A stretch of DNA of 64,000 nt, from the NCBI GenBank assembly GCA_017965495.1, contig JAGCPW010000044.1:1-64000 (forward strand). Direction: 5' to 3'. Shown here one piece after another: positions 50,602 through 59,505 of the stretch. A program made the position numbers and the translations under genes. Under the pieces are notes generated by a model. That model was not told where the DNA came from. It saw nothing but the letters and a program-made list of their open reading frames with translations, and made no database searches. Numbering within the stretch: position 1 is the stretch's first letter; each line of letters begins with the position of its first letter. The stretch comes from Eubacterium sp. Its GTDB lineage: Bacteria; Bacillota; Clostridia; Lachnospirales; Lachnospiraceae.

Positions 50602-51340
50602 ATTATTATTTGCTGAGTTTAATACAGTTTATAGAAAGCCGAAATTATATGTATTGCTAGCGATTCTAATCGTAGCTTTTGCATTGGGCGTTGTGATTGA
50701 CCACTTTGTAGGTGGCGATATGTGGGGATATCAGATGATAGATATATTCTATCCATTCCTAGCCATCATCCTAGTTACAGATATTACTCATAAGGAATAT
50801 AAATTCCATACAATGAAAAACTTGATTGGTAGTGGTTTTAGTCGTAAGCAGATTTACTTTGGAAAATTAATTGTAACTTTGGGAAGTTCATTTGCATTCC
50901 TACTAGTTGCAGAAATTCTAAAGATTGTTTATGCGATTATTAATAATCATTTAGCGACAAAGATCTATCCAGTTGCAGAAATAGTAGATACTATAAGATG
51001 TCTTGGTATGTTTACAATTATCTTTATAATTAGTGTGCTTATTGTTTCTGACGGATTATCACTATTTGCATCGTTTGTATATGGTGTATTGTTTAACCCT
51101 ATCTTTAGTCTTGCTGCGATACCACTTCAAATCTCCGACAAAGTGGCAAGCATAATCAAGGCTGCTTTACTAATTAGTACAGACGCATATTTGAAAATAG
51201 AACGTAACCCTAAGACGGCAGCCATTACAAGCGCTAAAATAATACCAAGTGGAATCATTTGGTGTGTAGTTGGTATAGCAGTGGCAGTTGGCTTATTGAT
51301 ATTAGGTTACGAAGTATTTAAGAGGAAAGAGTTTAAATAA
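50594..51340 (+). CDS. ABC-2-type transporter permease
   Basis: 248 residues with six membrane segments and no nucleotide-binding site. It opens MRRLLFAEFNTVYRKPKLYVLL, the usual cytosolic amphipathic start of ABC-2 permeases (in part), and has KEYKFHTMKNLIGSGFSRKQIYFGK (in part), the coupling region between the second and third helices. ATG 50594 overlaps the preceding gene by eight bases, with SD AAGGAGG at 50582-50588. It partners the fused ATPase upstream as a peptide- or drug-type exporter. The stop shares one base with the next start. Confidence 0.87.
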   Translation: MRRLLFAEFNTVYRKPKLYVLLAILIVAFALGVVIDHFVGGDMWGYQMIDIFYPFLAIILVTDITHKEYKFHTMKNLIGSGFSRKQIYFGKLIVTLGSSFAFLLVAEILKIVYAIINNHLATKIYPVAEIVDTIRCLGMFTIIFIISVLIVSDGLSLFASFVYGVLFNPIFSLAAIPLQISDKVASIIKAALLISTDAYLKIERNPKTAAITSAKIIPSGIIWCVVGIAVAVGLLILGYEVFKRKEFK

Positions 51341-52269
51341 TGATTTACAACAATGTTTTGGAGTTTGTCGGCCATACTCCAATGGTAAGACTTAACAAAA
51401 TGGTGGACGAAGATTCTGCACAGGTCCTTGTGAAATTCGAGGGCTTAAACGTGGGTGGTTCTATTAAAACTAGAACTGCTTGGCAGATGATTAAGAAAGC
51501 AGAGCAAGCGGGTGAACTAAATGAGGACAGCATTATAGTTGAACCTACTAGTGGTAACCAGGGAATTGGTTTGGCGTTGGTGGGCGCAGTTAGAGGCTAT
51601 AAGACTATCATCATTATGCCTGACTCTGTCAGCGAAGAGCGAAGAAAATTAGTCGAACATTATGGAGCAGAAGTAAAACTGGTACATGATGACGGCGATA
51701 TTGGAAAATGTATGGGCGAGTGCCTTGATATTGCGATGAAGATGAAAGAAGAGGACGACAAAGTATTCGTACCTCAGCAGTTCATCAATCCAAATAACAT
51801 AAAGGCGCACACTCATCACACTGGTCTAGAAATAATGGAGCAGGTAGAGGGACCTATTGATGGTTTCTGCGCAGGCATTGGAACTGGCGGCACACTTTCA
51901 GGAATTGGCCGCGTTCTAAAGAACCAAAATCCTGATATTACTATTTGGGCTGTTGAGCCTGAAAATGCTGCAATACTTGCTGGCGGTAATATTGGAACCC
52001 ACCTCCAAATGGGTATCGGTGATGGATTTATCCCAGGAAACCTAGACCAAGAAATCTACGATGATGTTTATATCGTTACAGACGATGAAGCAATAAACAC
52101 CGCCAAAGACCTTGCAAGAAAAGAGGGTTTGATGTGCGGTATTTCAAGTGGAACAAATGTGGCAGCTGCCATTGCACTTGCAAAGAAATTAGGAAAAGGA
52201 AAAACAGTGGTGACGGTACTACCAGATACTGCCGAGAGATATTTCTCCACACCGTTGTTTGATGATTAA
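51340..52269 (+). CDS. cysK: cysteine synthase family PLP enzyme
   Basis: 309 residues of fold-type II PLP enzyme. The PLP-lysine lies in GGSIKTR (CysK normally PGGSVKDR), with NVGGSIKTRTAW in full. The phosphate/substrate loop reads PTSGNQGIGLA where CysK has TSGNTG, and GIGTGGTLSG binds the PLP phosphate. Thus two active-site-loop positions (D to T, T to Q) differ from classical O-acetylserine sulfhydrylase; this SGNQG form occurs in a group of clostridial homologues whose preferred substrate I cannot state. The start overlaps the permease stop by one base, with no terminator until 55802, so it belongs to the ABC operon. Confidence 0.82.
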   Translation: MIYNNVLEFVGHTPMVRLNKMVDEDSAQVLVKFEGLNVGGSIKTRTAWQMIKKAEQAGELNEDSIIVEPTSGNQGIGLALVGAVRGYKTIIIMPDSVSEERRKLVEHYGAEVKLVHDDGDIGKCMGECLDIAMKMKEEDDKVFVPQQFINPNNIKAHTHHTGLEIMEQVEGPIDGFCAGIGTGGTLSGIGRVLKNQNPDITIWAVEPENAAILAGGNIGTHLQMGIGDGFIPGNLDQEIYDDVYIVTDDEAINTAKDLARKEGLMCGISSGTNVAAAIALAKKLGKGKTVVTVLPDTAERYFSTPLFDD

Positions 52270-52270
52270 A

Positions 52271-52591
52271 ATGAACGAAGAGTACAATTTTGATAAAATT
52301 GATGAACATAAAGTCAGTCAGAATATGATTGAACTGTTCGAAGAGTTGAGAGTAAGAAGAGATAAGTACAAAAAGTACGGACCTCTTTTTATTCTTATTT
52401 CTGGAGTATTTTTCTTGACACTCATGTTTAGCTTGGAGAGTAAAGTGTTTTTCTTGATACTCTGGGTAATATCAGTCATTTATTGTGCAGCGCTAATGAT
52501 TAGATCTGAATACAGATATCATCAGTGCGCGAAATTACTTGGACTGATAGATGAAGAAGAGCAAGGAGAAGAAGATGAAGAAGATATTTAA
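52271..52591 (+). CDS. small two-TM membrane protein
   Basis: 106 residues. An acidic N-terminal helix (1-38), two adjoining membrane segments (about 40-60 and 63-82), and a strongly acidic tail (EEEQGEEDEEDI). ATG 52271 lies one base after the cysK stop without a clear SD; ATG 52262 is an in-frame alternative inside cysK. It overlaps the following YhgE/Pip gene by 17 bases and its acidic tail is encoded by the latter's A/G-rich SD region. The function is not recognised. Confidence 0.7.
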   Translation: MNEEYNFDKIDEHKVSQNMIELFEELRVRRDKYKKYGPLFILISGVFFLTLMFSLESKVFFLILWVISVIYCAALMIRSEYRYHQCAKLLGLIDEEEQGEEDEEDI

Positions 52592-54737
52592 TATTTTTAA
52601 ACATGATGCGAAGAATGTTTCCAAAAACATTATTATATTTGTCGTAATAATAGGTATTACAATTCTTCCAGCATTGTATGCGTGGTTTAACATTGCTTCG
52701 AACTGGGACCCTTACGCTAATACAAAGGATTTACCATTTGCCGTCTGCACCAAAGATGTAGGCTATAAATACAAGACTGTCGAGATAAATGCAGGTGATA
52801 GTATTGTGGAGGGCTTAAAAGGTAAGCCTCAAATGAAATGGGATTTCGTGAGCGAAGAAGAGGCAAAGAATGGAGTGAAGGACGGCAAGTACTATGCAGC
52901 CGTAATTATTCCTGAAGATTTTAGTGAAAATCTTTTGTCTATAGTTTCAGGGAATTTTAAACAAGCAAAATTACAGTACTATGCAAATGAAAAGAAAAAT
53001 GCTATTGCTACTAAAATCACCGACAAAGGTGTCCAAGCAATAGAAGAAAGTATCGGCACAGAATATGTGGATACTCTTGGAAAAACTCTTGGTACAGCGC
53101 TAGGTTTAGCTAGTGATGAGATTACAAATAAAAAAGGTGAGTTAGCAGATAGAGTAGTATCTGATTTAAAAGATACTAAAAAAGATATAAAAACATTTAA
53201 GAGTTCAGTTGATGTTTTGATTGATACTCTTGATTCCATAGAAGATTTAGTTCAATCTAACAAAGAACTAATGCCTACAGTTAAGAAGAGTTTGAGTAAG
53301 GCTGGTGTCTTTAACGAAGACATCAAGTCTATCCTTACTGCTACTAAAGGTACAGCGTCTGATGTCACTGCTTCGCTAGAAGGTATTATGAGCGCGGGCA
53401 GTACTTATATGACAAATGTGGCTGATAAAGCAGATGAGGCATTTGGCTACTCAGACAGTGATCCACTAAAAGCGGCAGATAAATTAGAGAGAATGAACGT
53501 AACTAATCAGAAAATTATTTCTGTTAACAATAAGGTTATTTCAGTCTTAGAAAATATGCAGTCTAATTTAGGAATCAATTGTTCTAAGGCAATTAAGAGA
53601 TTGCAGACTGCTAATAAAAAGCAGGAAGCAATAATAAGTGTTATTGATGCTTCTGTTGAAAAAATAAGATCGACAGGAAAAGTGCCTGAGAATGTACAGG
53701 CTCAAGTTAAGCAGGCTATTTCAGATGCCGACCAGGCTTTGGCAAAGGCAGAGAGTTCTTACCTTAAAGTAAAACCTAAAATCGATAAGCTAGTGAATAA
53801 GGCATTCTCAGTCTTTGACGATGTCTCAGAATTTATCAACGTCCTTAAAGCAGGACCAGATCAAATAGATAATGTATTAGACAGCGCGCTTGATACTACA
53901 GCCAATCTTAAAAAAGCCCTAAAGAATTTAAAGACTTTCTTAACTACTGTAGATAAAAGAATAGACAAAGTAATAGTTAAGGTAAAAGATGTGAAGGGAG
54001 ATAATGTAATCGAAAACATAATTCTTCCTATCGTGAAAGATCCAAACGCTTTGGGCAAGTTTGTTTCTTCACCGGTATCATATGATACACATAGAGTTTA
54101 CCCAATTAAGAACTACGGTTCAGCTATGGCACCATTCTATTCAACACTTGCTATTTGGGTAGGTGCGCTAGTGCTAGTAGCGGTACTTAATGTTGTGGTA
54201 TCTAAGAAAGAAAGAGAAAAACTAGATAACCCAAACCCTTCACAGTGTTACTTTGGAAGATATTTGGCATTCTTTATTATTGGACAATTGCAGGCACTAA
54301 TTATTGCACTAGGAGATTTGTTCTTCTTAAAGATTCAGTGTGATAGTCCAATATTGTTTATATTGACTTGTATGTTATCAAGTTTCGTTTATACAATGCT
54401 AATTTACTCACTCACTGTAACATTTAGTGTAATAGGTAAAGCTATAGCAGTAATTATTATGGTACTTCAAGTAGCAGGCTCCGGAGGTACATTCCCTATA
54501 GAAGTACTTCCTGGTCCATTTAAAGCAATGGCACCATTCTTGCCATTTAAGTACAGTGTAGATGCGCTCAGAGAGACTGTGGCGGGAGTAAACACAGCAC
54601 ATTACCTACAACAAATTGGATTATTTGCATTATTTATTGTAGTTGGATTATTTATCGGACTAGTGCTTAGAAAGCCTTGTCTAAAAATCATATCATTTTT
54701 TAATAATAAGATAGAGGAAAGCGATTTAATTATTTAA
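52575..54737 (+). CDS. YhgE/Pip-family membrane protein
   Basis: 720 residues. N-terminal membrane helix (about 19-40, ending LPALYAWFNIASNWDPY, the YhgE/Pip signature), a long extracytoplasmic domain (about 45-500) rich in Lys, Ser and Ala and predicted coiled coil, and five C-terminal ABC-2-like membrane helices (about 515-710). Pip of Lactococcus is a phage receptor, and YhgE/Esa-type relatives serve in type VII secretion or export. ATG 52575 has the SD AAGGAG at nine bases; an in-frame ATG at 52551 has none. It lies inside the same operon as the ABC transporter genes. Confidence 0.85.
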   Translation: MKKIFNIFKHDAKNVSKNIIIFVVIIGITILPALYAWFNIASNWDPYANTKDLPFAVCTKDVGYKYKTVEINAGDSIVEGLKGKPQMKWDFVSEEEAKNGVKDGKYYAAVIIPEDFSENLLSIVSGNFKQAKLQYYANEKKNAIATKITDKGVQAIEESIGTEYVDTLGKTLGTALGLASDEITNKKGELADRVVSDLKDTKKDIKTFKSSVDVLIDTLDSIEDLVQSNKELMPTVKKSLSKAGVFNEDIKSILTATKGTASDVTASLEGIMSAGSTYMTNVADKADEAFGYSDSDPLKAADKLERMNVTNQKIISVNNKVISVLENMQSNLGINCSKAIKRLQTANKKQEAIISVIDASVEKIRSTGKVPENVQAQVKQAISDADQALAKAESSYLKVKPKIDKLVNKAFSVFDDVSEFINVLKAGPDQIDNVLDSALDTTANLKKALKNLKTFLTTVDKRIDKVIVKVKDVKGDNVIENIILPIVKDPNALGKFVSSPVSYDTHRVYPIKNYGSAMAPFYSTLAIWVGALVLVAVLNVVVSKKEREKLDNPNPSQCYFGRYLAFFIIGQLQALIIALGDLFFLKIQCDSPILFILTCMLSSFVYTMLIYSLTVTFSVIGKAIAVIIMVLQVAGSGGTFPIEVLPGPFKAMAPFLPFKYSVDALRETVAGVNTAHYLQQIGLFALFIVVGLFIGLVLRKPCLKIISFFNNKIEESDLII

Positions 54738-54751
54738 TCGCAAAAGAAATT

Positions 54752-54973
54752 ATGGCTAATTTAACAGAAGAGAAAAAAATCAAAATAGGATTAATCCTAA
54801 ACAAAGTAAACACAGTATTGTTTGTAGCATTCTTTATAGTTGTTTGCGTGGTGGGAGTGTTACCAATGCCAGTTTTCCTAACGATAGTGGGAGTAATCTT
54901 TGTGGCATTTGCAGCATGCACCATTATTTCAAATAAATTTTTAAAGAACTATAAACCAGACAAAAAGAAGTAA
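54752..54973 (+). CDS. small two-TM membrane protein
   Basis: 73 residues: charged N-terminus (MANLTEEKKIK), hydrophobic segments at about 13-38 and 42-60, basic end (KNYKPDKKK). No domain is recognised. It lies 14 bases after the YhgE/Pip gene and nine before the hisA-like gene, with a weak SD. It may be an accessory subunit of the YhgE/Pip protein, by context only. Confidence 0.65.
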   Translation: MANLTEEKKIKIGLILNKVNTVLFVAFFIVVCVVGVLPMPVFLTIVGVIFVAFAACTIISNKFLKNYKPDKKK

Positions 54974-54982
54974 GGAAACATT

Positions 54983-55753
54983 ATGAAATTTAGACCTTGT
55001 ATTGACATTCACAACGGAGCAGTAAAGCAGATAGTGGGTGGATCTTTAAATAAGGATTCGTCTACAGCATTGGAGAACTTTGTCGCAAAGCAAAGTGCCA
55101 AAAGATATGCTAAAAGATACAAAAAAGATGGACTAACTGGTGGACATATCATTATGCTAAACTCGCTAGATTCTCCTGCATATGAGCTTACTAAAAAGCA
55201 AGCGCTTAAGGCACTAAAAGCATATCCTGATGCTATGCAAATAGGCGGAGGAATTAATAATAGAACTGCTTCAGAGTTTATTAGAGCTGGAGCTACACAT
55301 GTTATTGTTACATCTTATGTGTTCTTCGAAGGACGCATTAACTATGACAATCTAAAGAAACTAGCAGAAGCAGTGGGACCCGACAAAGTAGTATTAGATC
55401 TAAGCTGTAGAAAACTGGGAGATGACTATTTTGTAGTTACAGATAGATGGCAAAACTTTACCGAAGAAAAGGTAAATCCTGAACTGTTTAAAAAACTAGA
55501 TCAGTACTGTGATGAATTCTTAGTGCACGGCGTAGATAGAGAAGGCAAAAGAGCAGGAATGGATGAAGAACTAGTTAGAATTCTTGCTAGTTACGAAGGA
55601 AAGCCAATCACATACGCTGGAGGTATTTCTAGCCTAGAACAGATAGAAAAATTTAAAGAAGCATGTGATGGGAAACTAGATTTTACAATAGGCAGTGCGC
55701 TAGACATTTTTGGTGGTAATTTAGCCTATGATGATGTGAAAAACTACAAGTAA
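54983..55753 (+). CDS. hisA: eukaryotic-type HisA (ProFAR isomerase)
   Basis: 256 residues, TIM barrel. It starts FRPCIDIHNGAVKQIVGG and has MQIGGGINN, VLDLSCRKLGDDYFVVTDRWQ (in part), EFLVHGVDREGKRAGMDEEL and ITYAGGISS. This pattern belongs to the eukaryotic His6-like subfamily of phosphoribosylformimino-AICAR-phosphate isomerase, not to the common bacterial HisA. It would act in step four of histidine synthesis. Other his genes are not in the window, and this gene sits at the end of a transporter operon. SD TAAGGAA precedes ATG 54983. A terminator follows. Confidence 0.87.
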   Translation: MKFRPCIDIHNGAVKQIVGGSLNKDSSTALENFVAKQSAKRYAKRYKKDGLTGGHIIMLNSLDSPAYELTKKQALKALKAYPDAMQIGGGINNRTASEFIRAGATHVIVTSYVFFEGRINYDNLKKLAEAVGPDKVVLDLSCRKLGDDYFVVTDRWQNFTEEKVNPELFKKLDQYCDEFLVHGVDREGKRAGMDEELVRILASYEGKPITYAGGISSLEQIEKFKEACDGKLDFTIGSALDIFGGNLAYDDVKNYK

Positions 55754-55774
55754 AAATAAATACATAAATATATC

Positions 55775-55803
55775 AAAAAAAGCCGAAAATATCGGCTTTT
55801 TTG
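55775..55803 (+). terminator. terminator of the 48.8-55.8 kb operon
   Basis: AGCCGA (55781-55786), AAATA, TCGGCT (55792-55797), with A7 before and T6 after. Likely works in both directions. Confidence 0.88.
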
Positions 55804-55883
55804 TTGCTTTTTTATATCGCAAAATCGCTTAAAATATGGTAAAATATAGGGGATTGTGGGACGAAATATAAAGGAGCGAATTA

Positions 55884-56750
55884 ATGACAATAATTGAGGC
55901 AATAATACTTGGAATTATACAAGGTTTGGCGGAGTTTTTGCCAATCAGTAGTTCGGGACATTTAGCTATTGCTAAGTTCTTTTTTGGGTTTGAAAACAAC
56001 TCAATTTCATTTGATGTGTTCTTGCATCTTGGAACTTTGATAGCTGTATTTGCAGTCTTTTATAAAGATGTTATTGAACTAATAAAAGAATTCTTTGGTA
56101 TTGTAGCAGACATTATTTTCAATTTCGTAACATTACTTAGCGGCAAGAAAAAGCCTTTTAGAAAAATCATAAAAACACCATACAGAAGATTTGTAGTATT
56201 AGTTATTGTTTCCACTATCCCTACAGCTATCTTGGGTGTACTTATGAAGGACTTGGTAGAGGAGTCGGGAGCTACACTTTTAATTCCTGGCATCTGTCTA
56301 CTTGTAACAGCCGTTATGCTATTTGTCTCAGATATGTTAAAAGACGGAAACAAAACAGAGAAAAACACTTCATGGGCTAATGCATTGTTCATTGGTGTGT
56401 GCCAAGGTATTGCAACAATGCCTGGTATCTCAAGATCGGGAACTACTATCACAGCAGGTTTGGTTTGTGGACTAAAAAGAGACTTCGTAGTTAAGTATTC
56501 ATTCTTGATGTCTATACCAGCCATTTTAGGTGCAGTAGTACTAGAGATTCCTGATATGAAAGAAGATTTAACTTCTACACCAGCTATGTGTTATGTGGTG
56601 GGAGTTATAGTTTCAGCAATAGTTGGATATTTATGTATCAAAGCTATGCTAGTTATTGTTAAGAAAAAGAAATTCAAATATTTCTCATATTATTGCGCAG
56701 CTGTAGGTCTAGCAGCAATAATAGGACATTTTGTAATTAGTAATAAATAA
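55884..56750 (+). CDS. uppP: undecaprenyl-diphosphatase (bacitracin-resistance protein family)
   Basis: 288 residues with about eight membrane segments. UppP/BacA removes the terminal phosphate from C55 undecaprenyl diphosphate to recycle the wall lipid carrier. Both conserved motifs are present: GLAEFLPISSSGHL near residue 15 and PGISRSGTTI near residue 183. AAAGGAG precedes ATG 55884, and an extended -10 (TGGTAAAAT, 55837-55845) lies upstream. Functionally downstream of uppS (20812). Confidence 0.95.
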   Translation: MTIIEAIILGIIQGLAEFLPISSSGHLAIAKFFFGFENNSISFDVFLHLGTLIAVFAVFYKDVIELIKEFFGIVADIIFNFVTLLSGKKKPFRKIIKTPYRRFVVLVIVSTIPTAILGVLMKDLVEESGATLLIPGICLLVTAVMLFVSDMLKDGNKTEKNTSWANALFIGVCQGIATMPGISRSGTTITAGLVCGLKRDFVVKYSFLMSIPAILGAVVLEIPDMKEDLTSTPAMCYVVGVIVSAIVGYLCIKAMLVIVKKKKFKYFSYYCAAVGLAAIIGHFVISNK

Positions 56751-56766
56751 TTTGTGAGGTTTGAAA

Positions 56767-59424
56767 ATGGCAAACAAAAAGTCAGGTAGTAAAAAGAAAT
56801 CAACTGCCAAGAAAAACACAAAGTCAGCAGCTTCAAAGAGCGCTAGCGCAAAGAAGGCAGCAGAGACTAGAAGAAGAAATGCTGAGAAGAAGAGAAGAGA
56901 GGAAGAAAACAAGCTAAGAAGACAAAAGGTTCTTAGTGAAGTGGGCGTTTGGGTTTCAATCGTCATTGGTATATTCTTGCTTCTATCTAACTTTGGAATT
57001 TGTGGTGTAGTTGGAAACTTCTTTAAAGACATTATGCTAGGATTGTTTGGAACTATGGGATACTTGTTCCCAATAGTTTTGATCATAATCGTAGCATTGC
57101 TTTCATACAACAAAAAGAAAAATAGAACAGTAGTATTTAGAGTGGTTGGAACAGCGCTACTATTTATCGATTTTACATTGTTCTTCCACCTATTTACTTA
57201 CTCTGATTCCAATAGAGCAGTTTCTTACTTCTACGATATTGGTAAAGAAGGTGAAGTTTGCGGTGGAGCTGTTGGTGGATTATTAGGAAATGGCTTACAT
57301 GCAGGACTTGGAATGGCAGGAGCAGTTTTGATTGCAATTGCACTTCTTATAGTTTCAGTAGTTATGCTTACTGAGAAGTCTATTTCACAGTATCTAAAGA
57401 ATAGAGGAAAGAACGCTATAGATAAGGCTAAGGAAGATGCTAAGGCTAGAAGAGAGTTTGAAGAATCTTATGAGCCAGAAGAAGGTGAAGATAGAGAAAG
57501 CACAAGACGTGGTGTTAACTTTGGCGCTACAGATATGAGCGATCAAAAACCTAAACGTGGTAGAAAGAAAGCAGAACAAACTCCAGAACCAGAACCTGTA
57601 CCACCAGTAGAAGAAAAGAAACCTTCAGAGATTAAGATTGCAGGACTTGATGATCAACCTTCTATTGACGATAGTGATTTTGAAGAGAGCGATGAGTTGA
57701 TCGAAATCAAAGATCCAAAGGATAAAGAGCCTAAACTTACACAAGACGGGGTGCTTCCAGAGCCAGCTGATGATGACAAGGTTCTTAACGGCGAGTATGA
57801 GCCAAAGCCTCGTGAAGAGATGAATCAGGATGCTAAAGATGCTATGGCTAGAAAACCATTTGATGCAGATGCTCCTACTGAAGTGGGTGAAGGTGAAGAG
57901 ATGACAGACAAACAAAAACGTTTGGCTGACGAAGGAAAAGTAATTGCACCTACTAAGAAAGTATTTAAATATAAAAAGCCACCAATGACATTACTTGCAG
58001 ATGGCGAGGCTGGTGGAAGTGATGTGACAAGAGCTGAACTAACACAGACTGCTAACAAGCTAAAAGATGTACTTGCAGACTTTGGCGTAAACGTTGAAGT
58101 TTCAAGTGTTAGTAAGGGTCCAGCTGTTACAAGATATGAATTGCAACCAGAGCAAGGAACACGTGTTAATAAGATTACTAACCTTGCAGATGATATAAAA
58201 CTAGCAATGGCCGCTGAAGATATTCGTATTGAGGCGCCAATTCCTGGTAAGGCCGCTGTTGGTATTGAGATTCCAAATAGCGGAAGAGATATGGTCTATC
58301 TAAAAGACTTGCTAGGAACTCCAGAGATTAAGCAAAACAAATCTAACCTAGCATTCCCTGCCGGCAAAGACATCGCAGGTAAGGTAGTGATAGGTGATGT
58401 GGCTAAGATGCCTCATATGCTAATCGCTGGTACTACAGGTGCTGGTAAATCTGTATTTACAAACTCCATTTTGATGAGTGTACTTTACAGAACTACACCT
58501 AACGATGTTCGTGTTATTGTTATTGACCCTAAGGTGGTTGAGTTCCAAGTTTACAATGGAATTCCACACTTACTCTATCCAGTAGTTACTGACCCTAAAC
58601 GTGCCGCAGGTATTCTTAACTGGGCAGTGGCTGAGATGACAAACAGATATAAACAGTTTGCCGATGCTGGAACTAGAGATATTGAAGGGTATAATGCAAA
58701 AGTAAAAGCTGGTGTCACTGACGAGAATGGACAGACTCTCGAGAAGATGCCACAGATTTTGATTATTATAGACGAGTTAGCTGACCTTATGATGGTAGCT
58801 GCCAAGGAAGTGGAAGAAGCTATTTGTCGTTTGGCACAGTTAGCGAGAGCTGCAGGTATCCATATGGTTATTGCCACACAGCGTCCTTCAGTTGATGTCA
58901 TTACAGGTTTGATTAAAGCTAACGTACCATCAAGAGTTGCTCTTACAGTGGCTTCAGGTACAGATTCACGTACTATTATTGATATGAACGGTGCAGAGAA
59001 ACTACTTGGTCTTGGTGATATGTTGTTCTACCCAGCAGGATATGTTAAACCTATCCGTTTGCAGGGCGCATATGTATCAGAAAAAGAAATCAAAGATACA
59101 GTAGACTTCATTAAGGCTAACAGTAGTGAGGCGCAGTATGAAGAAGGTATTGATGCTAAACTAACATCTGATGCTGAAGCTGCAGCTGGTGGCGGAGACA
59201 ATGAGAGAGATGTGCTCTTTGGCGATGCCGGAAGATTGTGTATCCAGAAAGACAAAGGCTCCACAAGTATGATTCAAAGACAGTTTAGAGTAGGCTTTAA
59301 CAGAGCGGCTCGTATTATGGATCAACTATACGATGCTGGAGTGGTAGGACAAGAAGAGACTAACAAGCCAAGAAAGATTCTAATGAGTTTAGAAGAATTC
59401 GAGGAGATGCTAAATAACGGATAA
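56767..59424 (+). CDS. ftsK: DNA translocase FtsK/SpoIIIE
   Basis: 885 residues. A basic N-terminus (1-58, alternating Lys/Ser/Ala), four membrane helices (about 60-205), an acidic linker (about 215-405), the alpha/beta motor domain with Walker A AGTTGAGKS (554-562) and Walker B IIIDELADLM, and a C-terminal winged-helix gamma domain (about 820-885). It pumps chromosomal DNA through the septum at division or sporulation. GAGGT at seven bases supports ATG 56767 over the in-frame TTG 56761. Gene is ten bases after uppP. Confidence 0.95.
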   Translation: MANKKSGSKKKSTAKKNTKSAASKSASAKKAAETRRRNAEKKRREEENKLRRQKVLSEVGVWVSIVIGIFLLLSNFGICGVVGNFFKDIMLGLFGTMGYLFPIVLIIIVALLSYNKKKNRTVVFRVVGTALLFIDFTLFFHLFTYSDSNRAVSYFYDIGKEGEVCGGAVGGLLGNGLHAGLGMAGAVLIAIALLIVSVVMLTEKSISQYLKNRGKNAIDKAKEDAKARREFEESYEPEEGEDRESTRRGVNFGATDMSDQKPKRGRKKAEQTPEPEPVPPVEEKKPSEIKIAGLDDQPSIDDSDFEESDELIEIKDPKDKEPKLTQDGVLPEPADDDKVLNGEYEPKPREEMNQDAKDAMARKPFDADAPTEVGEGEEMTDKQKRLADEGKVIAPTKKVFKYKKPPMTLLADGEAGGSDVTRAELTQTANKLKDVLADFGVNVEVSSVSKGPAVTRYELQPEQGTRVNKITNLADDIKLAMAAEDIRIEAPIPGKAAVGIEIPNSGRDMVYLKDLLGTPEIKQNKSNLAFPAGKDIAGKVVIGDVAKMPHMLIAGTTGAGKSVFTNSILMSVLYRTTPNDVRVIVIDPKVVEFQVYNGIPHLLYPVVTDPKRAAGILNWAVAEMTNRYKQFADAGTRDIEGYNAKVKAGVTDENGQTLEKMPQILIIIDELADLMMVAAKEVEEAICRLAQLARAAGIHMVIATQRPSVDVITGLIKANVPSRVALTVASGTDSRTIIDMNGAEKLLGLGDMLFYPAGYVKPIRLQGAYVSEKEIKDTVDFIKANSSEAQYEEGIDAKLTSDAEAAAGGGDNERDVLFGDAGRLCIQKDKGSTSMIQRQFRVGFNRAARIMDQLYDAGVVGQEETNKPRKILMSLEEFEEMLNNG

Positions 59425-59427
59425 AAT

Positions 59428-59456
59428 AAAAAGGCGAAGGAAAACCCTTTGCCTTT
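59428..59456 (+). terminator. terminator of ftsK
   Basis: AAAAGGCGAAGG pairs with CCTTTGCCTTTT (one G-U), loop about AAAAC, then TTTT. A-run on the left makes it partly bidirectional. Confidence 0.82.
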
Positions 59457-59505
59457 TAACTCTATTATGAGATAAAGGAAAATCGATTCATAGAAAGGTG
59501 AAATT

